Positions 1 to 8,640 of a stretch of 64,000 nt of DNA are shown here, piece after piece. This DNA is from Vibrio splendidus (GTDB lineage: Bacteria > Pseudomonadota > Gammaproteobacteria > Enterobacterales > Vibrionaceae): NCBI RefSeq assembly GCF_002873455.1, contig NZ_MCUN01000007.1, forward strand, positions 124,001 through 188,000, given 5' to 3'. The notes below the pieces were generated by a model. The model made no database searches. It saw only the letters and a program-made list of their open reading frames with translations, and was not told the origin of the DNA. The stretch's first letter is position 1. The number at the start of each line of letters is the position of its first letter. The translations under genes were made by a program, and so were the position numbers.

Positions 1-845
1 AGGATTTCACCGCGCTTTAGAGTAAAGCTCACATCGTGAACACCAGAACCGGTCAGGCCAATCACTTCAAGGCATGTTTCACCGTGGCTCTGGCCAATAC
101 GTGGATATTGCTCGTCCAACTTACGGCCCACCATCATTTCAATCAGGCCGTCTTCGTCGGTGTCTTTAACTTCACACTGACCAATGAACTTGCCGTCACG
201 AAGTACGGTGATGTCATCGCAAATCTCAAAGATCTCTTTCAAGCGGTGAGAGATGTAAACAATGCCGCAGCCTTCAGAACGAAGCTCGTTAATCACCTTA
301 AACAGAGACTCAGTTTCGGTATCAGTGAGCGCATCCGTTGGTTCATCCATGATGATGACCTTAGACTCAAACGATAGGGCTTTCGCGATCTCTACCATTT
401 GTTGCTCACCAAGGCTTAATTGGCCTAAGGGGGTTTTCGAGCTGTGTTTCACGTTAAGACGCTTAAGTAGCTTGTCGGCTTCTTGGTACATCTCGTTCCA
501 CAAAATACGACCCATAGACCCTGTGATTTCACGACCTAAGAAGATGTTCTCGGCGATGGTTAACTCAGGGATTAGGTTCAATTCTTGGTGAATGATACTA
601 ATGCCGGCTTGTTGTGAATCTCGCGGTCCTTTAAATGCCGCCGGTTTCCCTTGGTAAGCGATAGTGCCGCTGTCCAAGTGATAGATACCCGTAAGCACTT
701 TCATAAGCGTTGATTTACCTGCACCGTTTTCGCCCATTAACGCCATTACGCGTCCTGGATAAACGTTGAGGCTTGCCTTATCCAGAGCTTTCACACCAGG
801 GAAGGCTTTTTCAATTGAGCTAAGTTCTAAAATGGCTTGAGTCAT
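1..845 (-). CDS. rbsA: Ribose ABC transporter ATP-binding protein RbsA (partial, 3' end outside window)
   Basis: ATPase that energises ribose uptake through RbsBC at the inner membrane. About 281 N-terminal codons are present; the gene runs off the left edge. Reading leftwards from the ATG at 845, the first nucleotide-binding domain shows Walker [10 protein letters not shown], the signature [15 protein letters not shown] and Walker [13 protein letters not shown], the layout of sugar ABC ATPases that carry two NBDs in one chain. The second NBD has just begun. A ribosome site (AAAGGAA) lies 5 bases before the ATG. It follows rbsD on the same strand after a 100-base gap, the usual rbsDA order, so it is expected to be controlled from the operators upstream of rbsD. 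Confidence 0.93.
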   Translation of the reverse strand, partial: MTQAILELSSIEKAFPGVKALDKASLNVYPGRVMALMGENGAGKSTLMKVLTGIYHLDSGTIAYQGKPAAFKGPRDSQQAGISIIHQELNLIPELTIAENIFLGREITGSMGRILWNEMYQEADKLLKRLNVKHSSKTPLGQLSLGEQQMVEIAKALSFESKVIIMDEPTDALTDTETESLFKVINELRSEGCGIVYISHRLKEIFEICDDITVLRDGKFIGQCEVKDTDEDGLIEMMVGRKLDEQYPRIGQSHGETCLEVIGLTGSGVHDVSFTLKRGEI

Positions 846-945
846 GTCGGTTCCTTTACTCGGGGCCAGTTGTATTTGATTGTTCTGTATATGTATTGTT
901 TTTGGTTCAGTGAGGACACTGAGCTGTCGTTGCGTTTTGCTTGAG

Positions 946-1365
946 CTAAAAGGTTACGCCAGCTTGGAAAATAACGTTTGCATATGGTGTGCATTCGCCA
1001 GTGCGAATAACCGCGCGGCTGTCATGCGTTCGTTCTTTGAATTCTTCATGAGTGATGTAAGTAATCGAAAGCGGTTTGCCACAACGTGCTTCTTCTGTCT
1101 TGATTAAATCAATCAGTGCGGCGTGGTGTTCTGGGCTCACTTTCGCAAACTCTTCTGCAATCACAACGCCTTCAATTTGAGATTCATCCAGCATGGTTTT
1201 TACGGTTTGCTGAAAGCTCGGTACTCCGTGAGTTAAAGCAAGGTCTATGCGAGTCACATGATCTGGGATCGGCAACCCTGCATCACAAATCGTGATTTCA
1301 TCTGTGTGGCCAAGAGTCGCCACTAGGTAAGAGAGTTCAGAGTTTATTAGGGTACTTTTTTTCAT
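946..1365 (-). CDS. rbsD: D-ribose pyranase RbsD
   Basis: Interconverts the beta-pyranose and beta-furanose forms of ribose so that ribokinase can use it. The protein from the ATG at 1365 has 139 residues, the length usual for RbsD, and starts [21 protein letters not shown]. It has the family's early [16 protein letters not shown] segment, with the catalytic-type His near residue 20, and ends in a conserved [14 protein letters not shown] longer reading from 1470 would add 35 residues that cross the operator at 1423-1438, so the shorter start is preferred. It is the first gene of the rbs operon, followed by rbsA. Confidence 0.92.
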   Translation of the reverse strand: MKKSTLINSELSYLVATLGHTDEITICDAGLPIPDHVTRIDLALTHGVPSFQQTVKTMLDESQIEGVVIAEEFAKVSPEHHAALIDLIKTEEARCGKPLSITYITHEEFKERTHDSRAVIRTGECTPYANVIFQAGVTF

Positions 1366-1422
1366 ATCACGACCTATCGAAAAATAACGTTTAATGGGTT
1401 GAGAACAACTCAAGAAAAAGCC

Positions 1423-1438
1423 ATCGAAACGTTTCGAT
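1423..1438. promoter_or_regulatory. RbsR-type (LacI/PurR family) operator 1
   Basis: A perfect 16-base palindrome, ATCGAAACGTTTCGAT, lies 58 bases before the rbsD start. The central CG and the AAACGTTT core match operators of the LacI/GalR family, and the position points to the ribose repressor RbsR. The rbsR gene is not in the window. Confidence 0.8.
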
Positions 1439-1487
1439 AGTGATAATAGTGTGTGATTTATCATTTGCACGTTTGATTGTTTTAGAG

Positions 1488-1503
1488 TGTGATAACGATC
1501 ATC
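1488..1503. promoter_or_regulatory. Possible CRP site in the rbsD promoter region
   Basis: TGTGA-N6-TCATC resembles the CRP consensus TGTGA-N6-TCACA with a good left half and a partial right half. It overlaps the second RbsR operator by three bases. CRP control is established for rbs operons in enterics; here it is inferred from the match only. Confidence 0.4.
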
Positions 1504-1516
1504 GAAACGTTTCGAT
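1501..1516. promoter_or_regulatory. RbsR-type (LacI/PurR family) operator 2
   Basis: An exact second copy of the 16-base palindrome ATCGAAACGTTTCGAT, 78 bases centre to centre from the first. The pair brackets the presumed rbsD promoter, an arrangement compatible with repressor looping or dual occupancy. Looping is inference. Confidence 0.78.
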
Positions 1517-1583
1517 GGCGCGTTTTTTGGTGATCGTAATCACTTTCATCGATAGGGGAGTTAACGTAAAAGGGAGCTAAGGT

Positions 1584-1979
1584 TTACTCACCTGAAAGTT
1601 CTGAGCAAAGTTCATTAGGGGATGTTTTAGTGTGTTTTTCTGATGCTAAGCAATCTGATTCATTGGTGTTTGGGATGATGAATAGCGTATATCCATATCG
1701 AGGAATCGTAACAATTTTGACGTTTGAAACTCTCAAACGAATAAGTACATTTCTCAAGTAATAGATGACATTGGTCAGAGCTTGCGCTGGCATGGGTTGG
1801 TTATCCCAACAGACTTCTACTATATCTTTTCTAGGAATGGGTTGTCCGGGGCTTTTCGACAATAGACAAAGCACTGCGAACAGGTGAGGGCGCAAATGGA
1901 TTTTGTTCCCTTGTTTGTTCGTAATATTCCGAGTTGTCACGTCAAGAGTTAGGTCACCAAGGTGGATTTCATTATTCAT
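1584..1979 (-). CDS. Winged-helix (ToxR/OmpR-type DNA-binding domain) transcriptional regulator
   Basis: A 131-residue protein made almost wholly of one Trans_reg_C winged-helix domain (about residues 3-102). Visible marks are LGDLTLDVTTRNITNK at the N-terminal sheet, LRPHLFAVLCLLSKSPG before the recognition helix, an ALTNVIYYLRNVL recognition-helix region, and IVTIPRYGYTLF at the wing, all typical of ToxR/CadC-type domains. There is no receiver domain and no membrane segment, so it is soluble, unlike ToxR itself. The ATG at 1979 is chosen because an AG-rich site (GAGAAAG) precedes it; a longer frame to 2057 lacks such a site. It is divergent from the outer-membrane gene at 2372, a plausible target. 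Confidence 0.72.
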   Translation of the reverse strand: MNNEIHLGDLTLDVTTRNITNKQGNKIHLRPHLFAVLCLLSKSPGQPIPRKDIVEVCWDNQPMPAQALTNVIYYLRNVLIRLRVSNVKIVTIPRYGYTLFIIPNTNESDCLASEKHTKTSPNELCSELSGE

Positions 1980-2163
1980 TGTGTTTCTATCTTTCTCATA
2001 CTTCATTTGGGAAGGGGTAGGTATTGGGATGCCAACTAGAGCAGACGGATTATGCAAAATAACGTCACTCTTGAAAGTAAGCCTTCGTAAGTCCTTACTA
2101 ATAAAATATAAAAATCGGATGGTTTGAAAAATGGGGAGGTATTTATTGTAGAAATGGCTGGAT

Positions 2164-2201
2164 GTTATTTGTTTATTATTCAGTTAGTTATTTGTTTATT
2201 A
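2164..2201. repeat. Two exact 15-base direct repeats between regulator and porin-like gene
   Basis: GTTATTTGTTTATTA occurs at 2164-2178 and again at 2187-2201, 23 bases start to start (about two helical turns). The 2058-2371 intergenic region is very AT-rich. The repeats could be a tandem binding site for the neighbouring winged-helix regulator; this is inference. Confidence 0.55.
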
Positions 2202-2371
2202 CTGATTGTGTTGTATGAGATTACAAAGTGATTATGTTTTTATTTATTTTTTTGTCTTCTGTGAGTTTAACCTGCTTGCGAATTCGACGGGGTGTCGGAT
2301 AACTCCAACAAGGTTGTGCAGCAGAGGAAGGCACAGCAATCTTGATTTGCAATAAGTAAGGTCAAGCAGTA

Positions 2372-2992
2372 ATGAGCAACAAATTTATTCTTAGCATCGC
2401 AATGATGTCAGCATTTGTAGTAAACAACGTAATGGCAGCGGACAGTGGTTTTTATCTAGGTGGTGCAATCGGTACTTCTGGTATTGATGATGGCGGGCTA
2501 ACTGACACGATCAATGAGCCTATTACATTTAAAGCCGAAGACAATACTTACCGATTAATTGCTGGTTACAAATTCAACCGTATTGTTTCGATTGAAGCTC
2601 AATACACAGATTTTGGTGACGTAGCCCTGAAAACGAAATCTGGTCATAAGGTTTTCACTTGGACACCTCAAATCTTTTCGGTAACAGCAAACCTCGGTTA
2701 CACATTTGATAATGGCGTTCGTCCATTTGGTACAATCGGTCTATCGACTATTGATCTAGACATGAAGCTTGCTGATGGTTCTCGTCCTTCAGGAAATGGT
2801 TTTGATGATTCGGGAGATGGTATTCGTATGGGTGTTGGTGTTGAATACACGCCACCTACAATGTCTTCGTTGAGCTTTCGTCTAGCATACGAAGCCGATG
2901 CTTTTGACATCGAAGATTACGACAACGGACACAAGACAGAAGATACTGTTGTTCTGGACTCTTTCTACTTAGGCGCAATGTACACATTCTAA
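2372..2992 (+). CDS. Outer-membrane beta-barrel protein (OmpA-like/porin family, 8-strand type)
   Basis: A 206-residue precursor with a Sec signal peptide (MSNKFILSIAMMSAFVVNNVMAA, cut after Ala-23 or just before). The mature start DSGFYLGGAIG and the closing FYLGAMYTF, with terminal Phe, are typical of small outer-membrane barrels recognised by the Bam complex. Alternating strands such as YRLIAGYKFNRIVSIEAQYTDFG support an eight-stranded barrel. No peptidoglycan-binding OmpA C-terminal domain is present. A ribosome site AAGTAAGG lies upstream and a strong terminator follows at 3070. It is divergent from the winged-helix regulator at 1584. The transported or bound ligand cannot be inferred. 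Confidence 0.8.
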   Translation: MSNKFILSIAMMSAFVVNNVMAADSGFYLGGAIGTSGIDDGGLTDTINEPITFKAEDNTYRLIAGYKFNRIVSIEAQYTDFGDVALKTKSGHKVFTWTPQIFSVTANLGYTFDNGVRPFGTIGLSTIDLDMKLADGSRPSGNGFDDSGDGIRMGVGVEYTPPTMSSLSFRLAYEADAFDIEDYDNGHKTEDTVVLDSFYLGAMYTF

Positions 2993-3069
2993 GTTTCACA
3001 CTTTGCTAAACGGTAAATCGGTTTCTAAATGGGGCGTCGGTTGGCTCAACCCGTTTGGCTAAAGTGGAA

Positions 3070-3098
3070 AGCCGCAGTGTTTAACTGCGGCTTTTTTA
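3070..3098 (+). terminator. Rho-independent terminator of the outer-membrane protein gene
   Basis: Inverted repeat AGCCGCAGT / ACTGCGGCT with a five-base loop, followed by a run of six T, 78 bases after the stop codon. Confidence 0.88.
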
Positions 3099-3150
3099 TA
3101 TCTTAAATTTGATCGTTCTTACTTCGAAAGCCTAATTGGCAGTAAGGCTA

Positions 3151-4224
3151 TTAAGCTTCACGAATATGAGCGGTGACAGCAACGATGGCATGGTCCGTAC
3201 TGAATTGATCGTGCTCAAAACTAGGATTAATCAGGTGATGGTCTAACACTGTGTAGCTAGAGATCTCCATTAAGCTTGAAGAGTTCTGACAATCGAACTC
3301 GTTGGACATCAAAATGTAGTCCAGTACAGACCCTGAAGCACCGTAATAATGGGTTGGTTTACGCTGTTCAAGCAAGTCCTCTTCATGCAGTTGATGATAG
3401 AGATCCCAACTGTCCTTTAAGCGAAAGTGAGATAGCCAATGCTTGCTGTTTTCGTCTCTATTGATTGAGTAACTCAATAACCCTTTGAACTCATCGTGAA
3501 ACAGTGGTTTGTTAAAGTCACCCATTAACACAACTGGCTGATCGGTTTGGTAACGTTGGTTGGTAATGTATTGATGCAGCATCTGAGCTTCAAGGCCGCG
3601 TTGAACACTCGATAACCAAGAACCAAGCTGTTCTTGGTGAAAGCGAGTGAGCGTGTCACTTTGTGGTTTTGCGCCTTGCTGAGCGTTATCCGCATCGACA
3701 GATCCTGCTTTTGGTTCTGTCGGACGTTGTGATTTGAAGTGCACCACATAACAGTCGGTTGAACCTAAATGGGGTAACATAATCGTTGCGTGAACTGGTG
3801 TTCGGTTGAATGAGAATTTGTCGCCAAGGTTGAATGCTGTCAGTAACTTCGAATCAGGCGTAACAGGCTGCACCTTTTCAATCGGGTAACGGGAAGCGAT
3901 ACCAACGACAGGTGAGGTGTATAGGTAATCATCTTCAACGTGTGCGCTATCGACCACAGAAAAGTATGGATAACCTAACTCGTTCATCAATTGCTCTAAA
4001 GACTGCGGGCTAAAGATTTCTTGAAAGCCAATCACATCACAATCTAATGAGCTAATCGCTTCAGCCATCCAATGTTGTTTCTTCTGCCATTCTTCGAAGC
4101 TGTAGATATTCTCAAAATCATAGTAAGCATTCGGTGGTTCGAGGTAGTTCAAAAGATTGAACGTTGCGAATGTTATGTGGTTTGGTTTATTCAAAGTGTC
4201 ATTCCATTTAGACCTAGGCAGCAA
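3151..4224 (-). CDS. Endonuclease/exonuclease/phosphatase (EEP) family protein
   Basis: A 357-residue member of the DNase I/sphingomyelinase-like metallo-hydrolase fold. Family marks in order: FATFNLLNY (N-terminal strand with the Asn), DVIGFQEIFS (metal-ligand Glu), VHFKSQRP, PVVLMGDFNKP (the GDFN motif) and the C-terminal STDHAIV, the catalytic Asp-His. No signal peptide is visible, so the substrate could be nucleic acid or a phosphodiester in the cytosol. The start is a TTG at 4224, five bases after a GGAG; there is no upstream in-frame ATG and the next internal ATG would remove the first strand. Monocistronic, convergent with the gene at 2372. Confidence 0.8.
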   Translation of the reverse strand: MLPRSKWNDTLNKPNHITFATFNLLNYLEPPNAYYDFENIYSFEEWQKKQHWMAEAISSLDCDVIGFQEIFSPQSLEQLMNELGYPYFSVVDSAHVEDDYLYTSPVVGIASRYPIEKVQPVTPDSKLLTAFNLGDKFSFNRTPVHATIMLPHLGSTDCYVVHFKSQRPTEPKAGSVDADNAQQGAKPQSDTLTRFHQEQLGSWLSSVQRGLEAQMLHQYITNQRYQTDQPVVLMGDFNKPLFHDEFKGLLSYSINRDENSKHWLSHFRLKDSWDLYHQLHEEDLLEQRKPTHYYGASGSVLDYILMSNEFDCQNSSSLMEISSYTVLDHHLINPSFEHDQFSTDHAIVAVTAHIREA

Positions 4225-4580
4225 GGATACTCCAGTAAAGTATAGTTTGTTGATTATTTGAGGACTAAGTTTGATTAATTCAGCCAGTTAAGCCAGTCAA
4301 AGTCAGTGAGACGTCTTTTATTTCGTTAGTGAGGTGCGTTAATGAAGCTTCAGTTGTTTACGTTAGTGAGATCATTGTGTTGTAGCCTTAACCTACCTCA
4401 TCGCATAATTTCGAGCGTTGACTAGTTAATTGTAAATAAACAGTAAGACTTAGGGTGCTGATGGTTTTATTAGTTATTACATGATGTTAGATTTGAACCT
4501 ATACTTGATTTAACGGCATGCATTTAAAGCCGATTAATCAACTTGAATATAGAATTCATGACATTTGAAGGGAGAGTCAA
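4225..4580. other. Intergenic region upstream of the yej operon
   Basis: 356 bases between divergent genes. No ORF, repeat or strong hairpin is evident. It should carry the promoters of the EEP gene and of yejA, but I cannot assign them with confidence. Confidence 0.5.
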
Positions 4581-6476
4581 ATGGGAACCGTTTTTCGACG
4601 CAAAGCCTCGCAACGCACTCAGTTTTTCAGGTCTAGTTTGAAGTCATGTGCAGTCATGTTGCCGCTTATTGCTTTACAACCCTCCGTTACTCACGCTTCT
4701 GATACCGAATCAACGCCTGCTGTCACCGTTATTGAAACCACACAACTGGTTGGTTTTGGTGAAGCAAAATATCCAGCCGATTTCACTCACTTCGATTACG
4801 TTAATCCTGATGCGCCAAAGCAGGGCAAAGTGACTTATGGGAGCATTGGTACTTACGATAGCTTTAATCGATTCGGTTCCCGAGGCGTTGCTGCAAGCTA
4901 CACGGGTGAGATTTACGATACGTTAATGTTTTCTCCGAGTGACGAGATTGATGCGTACTATCCATTGATTGCTTCAAAGGTTCGCTACGCCAGTGATTTC
5001 TCTTGGATGGAAATCGAGATCAACCCAAATGCTAAATTTCAAGACGGCAAACCAATCACGGCTCACGATGTTGCTTTCACTTTTGATAAATTTTCAAAAG
5101 AAGGTGTGCCTCAATATCGCGTGTATTACAAAGAAATCGAGTCGGTAACTGCTGTCTCTGATTCGGTTGTTCGCATTGAAATGAACAAGCCGAACCGCGA
5201 GAAGCTGTTCAGCTTTGCGCAAAGCACTCGTGTGTTGCCGAAGCATTTCTGGAAAGACAGAAAGCTTTCTGAGCCTCTAAGTGAGCCGCCAGTCGGCAGT
5301 GGTCCCTATAAGATCATCAGCTATAAATCGGGTCAAAGTGTTACCTATGGTTTAGATGAAAATTACTGGGCTGCGGATCTACCCGTTAACGTTGGTCGCA
5401 ATAACTTCAAGCAAGTGCAGTACGATTACTATCGCGATGACACCGTAATGCTGGAAGCCTTCAAAGCAGGGGAGTTCGATCTTCGAACTGAGAACTCGGC
5501 TAAGTTCTGGGCAAACTCTTACACGGGGGCGAACTTCGATAAAGGCTACATCATTAAAGAAGAGATCAACCATGAGAAGCCAGAGACGACTCAAGGTTTT
5601 GTCTTCAATATTCAATCTCCTGTGTTCTCAGATCCTAAAGTTCGAGAAGCGTTAACCTACGCGATGGACTTTGAGTGGATGAACAAGAACATGTTTTATG
5701 GTCAGTACAAACGTACTCGTAGTTACTTCCAAAACACCGACTATGAAGCGAAAGGCTTACCAAGTGCAGCTGAAGTTGAATTGCTGTCTCAGTACAAAGA
5801 TCAAATCCCGCCAAGAGTTTTCACCGAAGAATTCCAGCCATCAGTAACCGATGGCAGTGGCCGTATTCGAAGCCAAATGCGCACCGCGTTCAAGCTGCTG
5901 AAAGAAGCGGGCTGGGTATTGAAAGACAAAGTAATGACCAACGAAAAGACTGGCAAGCCGATGTCATTTGAGTTGCTGATTTACAGCCCAACCACGGAGC
6001 GTATTGCAACGCCGGTTCAGAAGAACCTCAAGCGTATGGGGATCGAGATGAAGATACGTACCATCGATACCACCCAGTACATCAAGCGTCTCCGTGACCG
6101 CGATTTCGATATGGTGTCTTCATCGTTTTCTGCAAACCCTTATCCTAGCCCGAACTTAATGATTGTTTGGAACTCTAACTACATTGATTCTACTTACAAT
6201 ACTGCAGGTGTAATGGATCCGGTGGTTGACGCGTTAACAGAAGAAATTGCGCGTAACCAACAGCATCCTGAAAAGCTTCTTACACTAGGTCGTTCGCTAG
6301 ACCGTGTATTGCAGTGGAATTTCTATAACATCCCTCAATGGCACGTTGGTGAATATCGCGTCGCGATGTGGGACAAGTTTGAGCGTCCAGATGTATTGCC
6401 TAAATACGATTTAGGTATCGATACATGGTGGATTTCAGAAGAGAAGGCGGCTTTGCTTCCTGAGAAACGTCGCTAG
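4581..6476 (+). CDS. yejA: Periplasmic peptide-binding protein of the Yej ABC importer
   Basis: A 631-residue extracellular solute-binding protein, family 5 (DppA/OppA-like). A basic N-terminus followed by a hydrophobic stretch (about residues 21-38, VMLPLIALQPSVTHA) forms the export signal. Family features include FTHFDYVNPDAPKQG near the mature start, IYDTLMF, KFQDGKPITAHDVAFTF and the closing WWISEE of YejA. The related E. coli YejABEF takes up oligopeptides including microcin C. A ribosome site GGGAGAG precedes the ATG. Twelve bases separate it from yejB, and the four genes run head to tail, so this is a complete yejABEF operon. Substrates in this organism are inferred from the family. 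Confidence 0.9.
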   Translation: MGTVFRRKASQRTQFFRSSLKSCAVMLPLIALQPSVTHASDTESTPAVTVIETTQLVGFGEAKYPADFTHFDYVNPDAPKQGKVTYGSIGTYDSFNRFGSRGVAASYTGEIYDTLMFSPSDEIDAYYPLIASKVRYASDFSWMEIEINPNAKFQDGKPITAHDVAFTFDKFSKEGVPQYRVYYKEIESVTAVSDSVVRIEMNKPNREKLFSFAQSTRVLPKHFWKDRKLSEPLSEPPVGSGPYKIISYKSGQSVTYGLDENYWAADLPVNVGRNNFKQVQYDYYRDDTVMLEAFKAGEFDLRTENSAKFWANSYTGANFDKGYIIKEEINHEKPETTQGFVFNIQSPVFSDPKVREALTYAMDFEWMNKNMFYGQYKRTRSYFQNTDYEAKGLPSAAEVELLSQYKDQIPPRVFTEEFQPSVTDGSGRIRSQMRTAFKLLKEAGWVLKDKVMTNEKTGKPMSFELLIYSPTTERIATPVQKNLKRMGIEMKIRTIDTTQYIKRLRDRDFDMVSSSFSANPYPSPNLMIVWNSNYIDSTYNTAGVMDPVVDALTEEIARNQQHPEKLLTLGRSLDRVLQWNFYNIPQWHVGEYRVAMWDKFERPDVLPKYDLGIDTWWISEEKAALLPEKRR

Positions 6477-6488
6477 GAGTTAGTTAGC

Positions 6489-7577
6489 ATGGCCGCGTAT
6501 ATATTTCGGCGTTTACTGTTGGTGATCCCCACGTTGTGGGCGATCATCACCATCAACTTTTTCATTATCCAGATTGCCCCAGGAGGTCCGGTAGAACAAG
6601 CCGTTGCTCAGTTAGAAGGGCATAACTCTGGAATCATGGAACGCTTTTCTGGTGGTGGACAAGAAGTTGATTTAAGCGAAAGTGACCAAGCATCTGCCAG
6701 TGGCTACAAAGGCTCTCGCGGGCTTGATCCTGAAGTGGTTGAAGAGATCAAAAAGCAGTTTGGTTTTGATAAGCCGATTCATGTTCGTTACTTCGATATG
6801 CTGAAAAACTACGCGACCTTTAACTTTGGAGAAAGCCTGTTTAAAGGCGGCAACGTTATTGATTTAATCATCGAACGGCTGCCAGTCTCCATTTCTCTAG
6901 GGTTGTGGAGTACGTTAATCATCTATGTGATTTCGATACCCTTAGGCATCATGAAAGCGATACATCACGGATCTCGCTTTGATATTTGGTCGAGTGCTGT
7001 GGTCATTGTTGGCTATGCCGTACCGGGCTTCTTGTTTGCGATTATCCTGATTATTTTGTTCGCGAGTGGTAACTACTTCAGTTGGTTCCCATTGCGTGGA
7101 CTCGTGTCGAGTAACTTCGACCAGCTCAACTGGTATCAGCAAATTGGCGACTATTTCTGGCACTTAGCTTTGCCTATTTTTGCGATGGTTATCGGTGGCT
7201 TTGCCACGCTCAGCATGCTGACCAAAAACTCCTTCCTTGATGAAATCAATAAGCAATATGTTGTGACGGCGCGAGCGAAAGGATTGGACGAGAGCAGTAT
7301 TCTCTACAAGCATGTTTTCCGTAACGCGATGTTGATCATTATTGCCGGCTTCCCTAGCGCATTTATTAGTATTTTCTTCACGGGTTCTATGTTGATCGAA
7401 GTGATGTTTTCACTCGAAGGCATCGGTCTACTTGGTTTTGAATCGACCATTCAGCGCGATTACCCAGTGGTGTTCAGCTCTCTCTATATCATGACCTTAT
7501 TAGGCTTGGTGCTGAGCATTATCTCCGACCTGACTTATACCTGGGTTGATCCTCGAATTGATTTTGAAGCGCGTTAA
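6489..7577 (+). CDS. yejB: Yej ABC importer permease YejB
   Basis: A 362-residue inner-membrane permease of the binding-protein-dependent type 1 family, about the length of E. coli YejB. It begins [19 protein letters not shown], the standard DppB/OppB first helix, followed by a periplasmic loop (about residues 30-120) and five more membrane segments. The cytoplasmic EAA loop that docks on the ATPase is seen as [25 protein letters not shown]. The loop contains a Gly/Ser-rich stretch near residues 48-75. It should form a heterodimer with YejE. Confidence 0.9.
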   Translation: MAAYIFRRLLLVIPTLWAIITINFFIIQIAPGGPVEQAVAQLEGHNSGIMERFSGGGQEVDLSESDQASASGYKGSRGLDPEVVEEIKKQFGFDKPIHVRYFDMLKNYATFNFGESLFKGGNVIDLIIERLPVSISLGLWSTLIIYVISIPLGIMKAIHHGSRFDIWSSAVVIVGYAVPGFLFAIILIILFASGNYFSWFPLRGLVSSNFDQLNWYQQIGDYFWHLALPIFAMVIGGFATLSMLTKNSFLDEINKQYVVTARAKGLDESSILYKHVFRNAMLIIIAGFPSAFISIFFTGSMLIEVMFSLEGIGLLGFESTIQRDYPVVFSSLYIMTLLGLVLSIISDLTYTWVDPRIDFEAR

Positions 7578-7608
7578 TGGCGAACGAATAACAAGGTATT
7601 GATAATAA

Positions 7609-8631
7609 ATGTTTAACAACCCTTTAGCTGAAGCTCGTTGGTTACGTTTTAAAGCAAACAAGCGTGGTTTTATCTCCCTTTGGATATTTACCATCTTGTT
7701 TGGCTTGAGTCTGTTCGCTGAGATCATTGCCAACGATAAGCCATTATTAGTTTCTTATGATAATCAATGGTTTGTACCCGTTCTCAATGAATATGCCGAA
7801 ACAGAATTTGGTGGCGAGTTTGAAACCGAAGCCGACTACAAAGACCCGTATGTTATCGAACTGATTGAAGACAACGGATACATAGTGTGGCCAATTATTC
7901 CGTTTAGTTACGACACGATAAACTTCGATATCTCAGGCGCGGTGCCATCGGAGCCCGATTCAGTCAACTGGCTAGGAACCGATGATAAAGGGCGAGATGT
8001 ATTGGCTCGTATCATTTATGGGTTCCGTATTTCCGTTCTATTCGGTTTTATTTTGACGATTGTTTCGAGTGTGGTCGGTGTCGTCGTCGGTGCGACACAA
8101 GGTTACTACGGTGGTTGGGTCGACTTGTTTGGGCAGCGCTTCATTGAAGTCTGGTCTGGTATGCCGACCCTGTTTTTGTTGATCATCCTCTCTAGTTTTA
8201 TCGAACCAAACTTTTGGTGGTTGCTCGGGATTATGGTGCTGTTCAGTTGGATGAGTTTGGTGGGTATCGTGCGTGCGGAATTCTTACGTTGTCGAAACTT
8301 TGATTATGTGCGTGCCGCGCAAGCGATGGGTGTGGACGACAAGCGCATTATGCTTCGTCACATGCTACCCAACGCGATGGTTGCATCGTTAACCATGATG
8401 CCGTTTATTCTTTCAGGCTCAGTCACCACATTAACGTCGTTAGATTTCTTAGGTTTTGGTCTTCCTGCGGGTTCACCTTCATTAGGTGAGCTGTTAGCGC
8501 AAGGTAAAGCGAATTTACAAGCGCCTTGGCTTGGTATTTCAGCCTTTGTCGTACTTTCTCTGATGTTGACGTTACTTGTCTTCGTTGGTGAAGCGGTGCG
8601 TGATGCCTTCGATCCACATCAACAGAAGTAA
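7609..8631 (+). CDS. yejE: Yej ABC importer permease YejE
   Basis: A 340-residue partner permease (DppC/OppC class). The first membrane segment lies at about residues 22-41 (ISLWIFTILFGLSLFAEII), followed by a large periplasmic region with GTDDKGRDVLARIIYG, the hallmark of this class, then five membrane helices. The EAA loop reads YVRAAQAMGVDDKRIMLRHMLPNAM. It starts 31 bases after yejB and ends 9 bases before yejF, supporting one transcript. Confidence 0.9.
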   Translation: MFNNPLAEARWLRFKANKRGFISLWIFTILFGLSLFAEIIANDKPLLVSYDNQWFVPVLNEYAETEFGGEFETEADYKDPYVIELIEDNGYIVWPIIPFSYDTINFDISGAVPSEPDSVNWLGTDDKGRDVLARIIYGFRISVLFGFILTIVSSVVGVVVGATQGYYGGWVDLFGQRFIEVWSGMPTLFLLIILSSFIEPNFWWLLGIMVLFSWMSLVGIVRAEFLRCRNFDYVRAAQAMGVDDKRIMLRHMLPNAMVASLTMMPFILSGSVTTLTSLDFLGFGLPAGSPSLGELLAQGKANLQAPWLGISAFVVLSLMLTLLVFVGEAVRDAFDPHQQK

Positions 8632-8640
8632 GGATAAGTT

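Noticed and set aside
1366..1470. Longer N-terminus of RbsD
   Set aside because: It would cross a perfect operator and exceed the family length of 139 residues.
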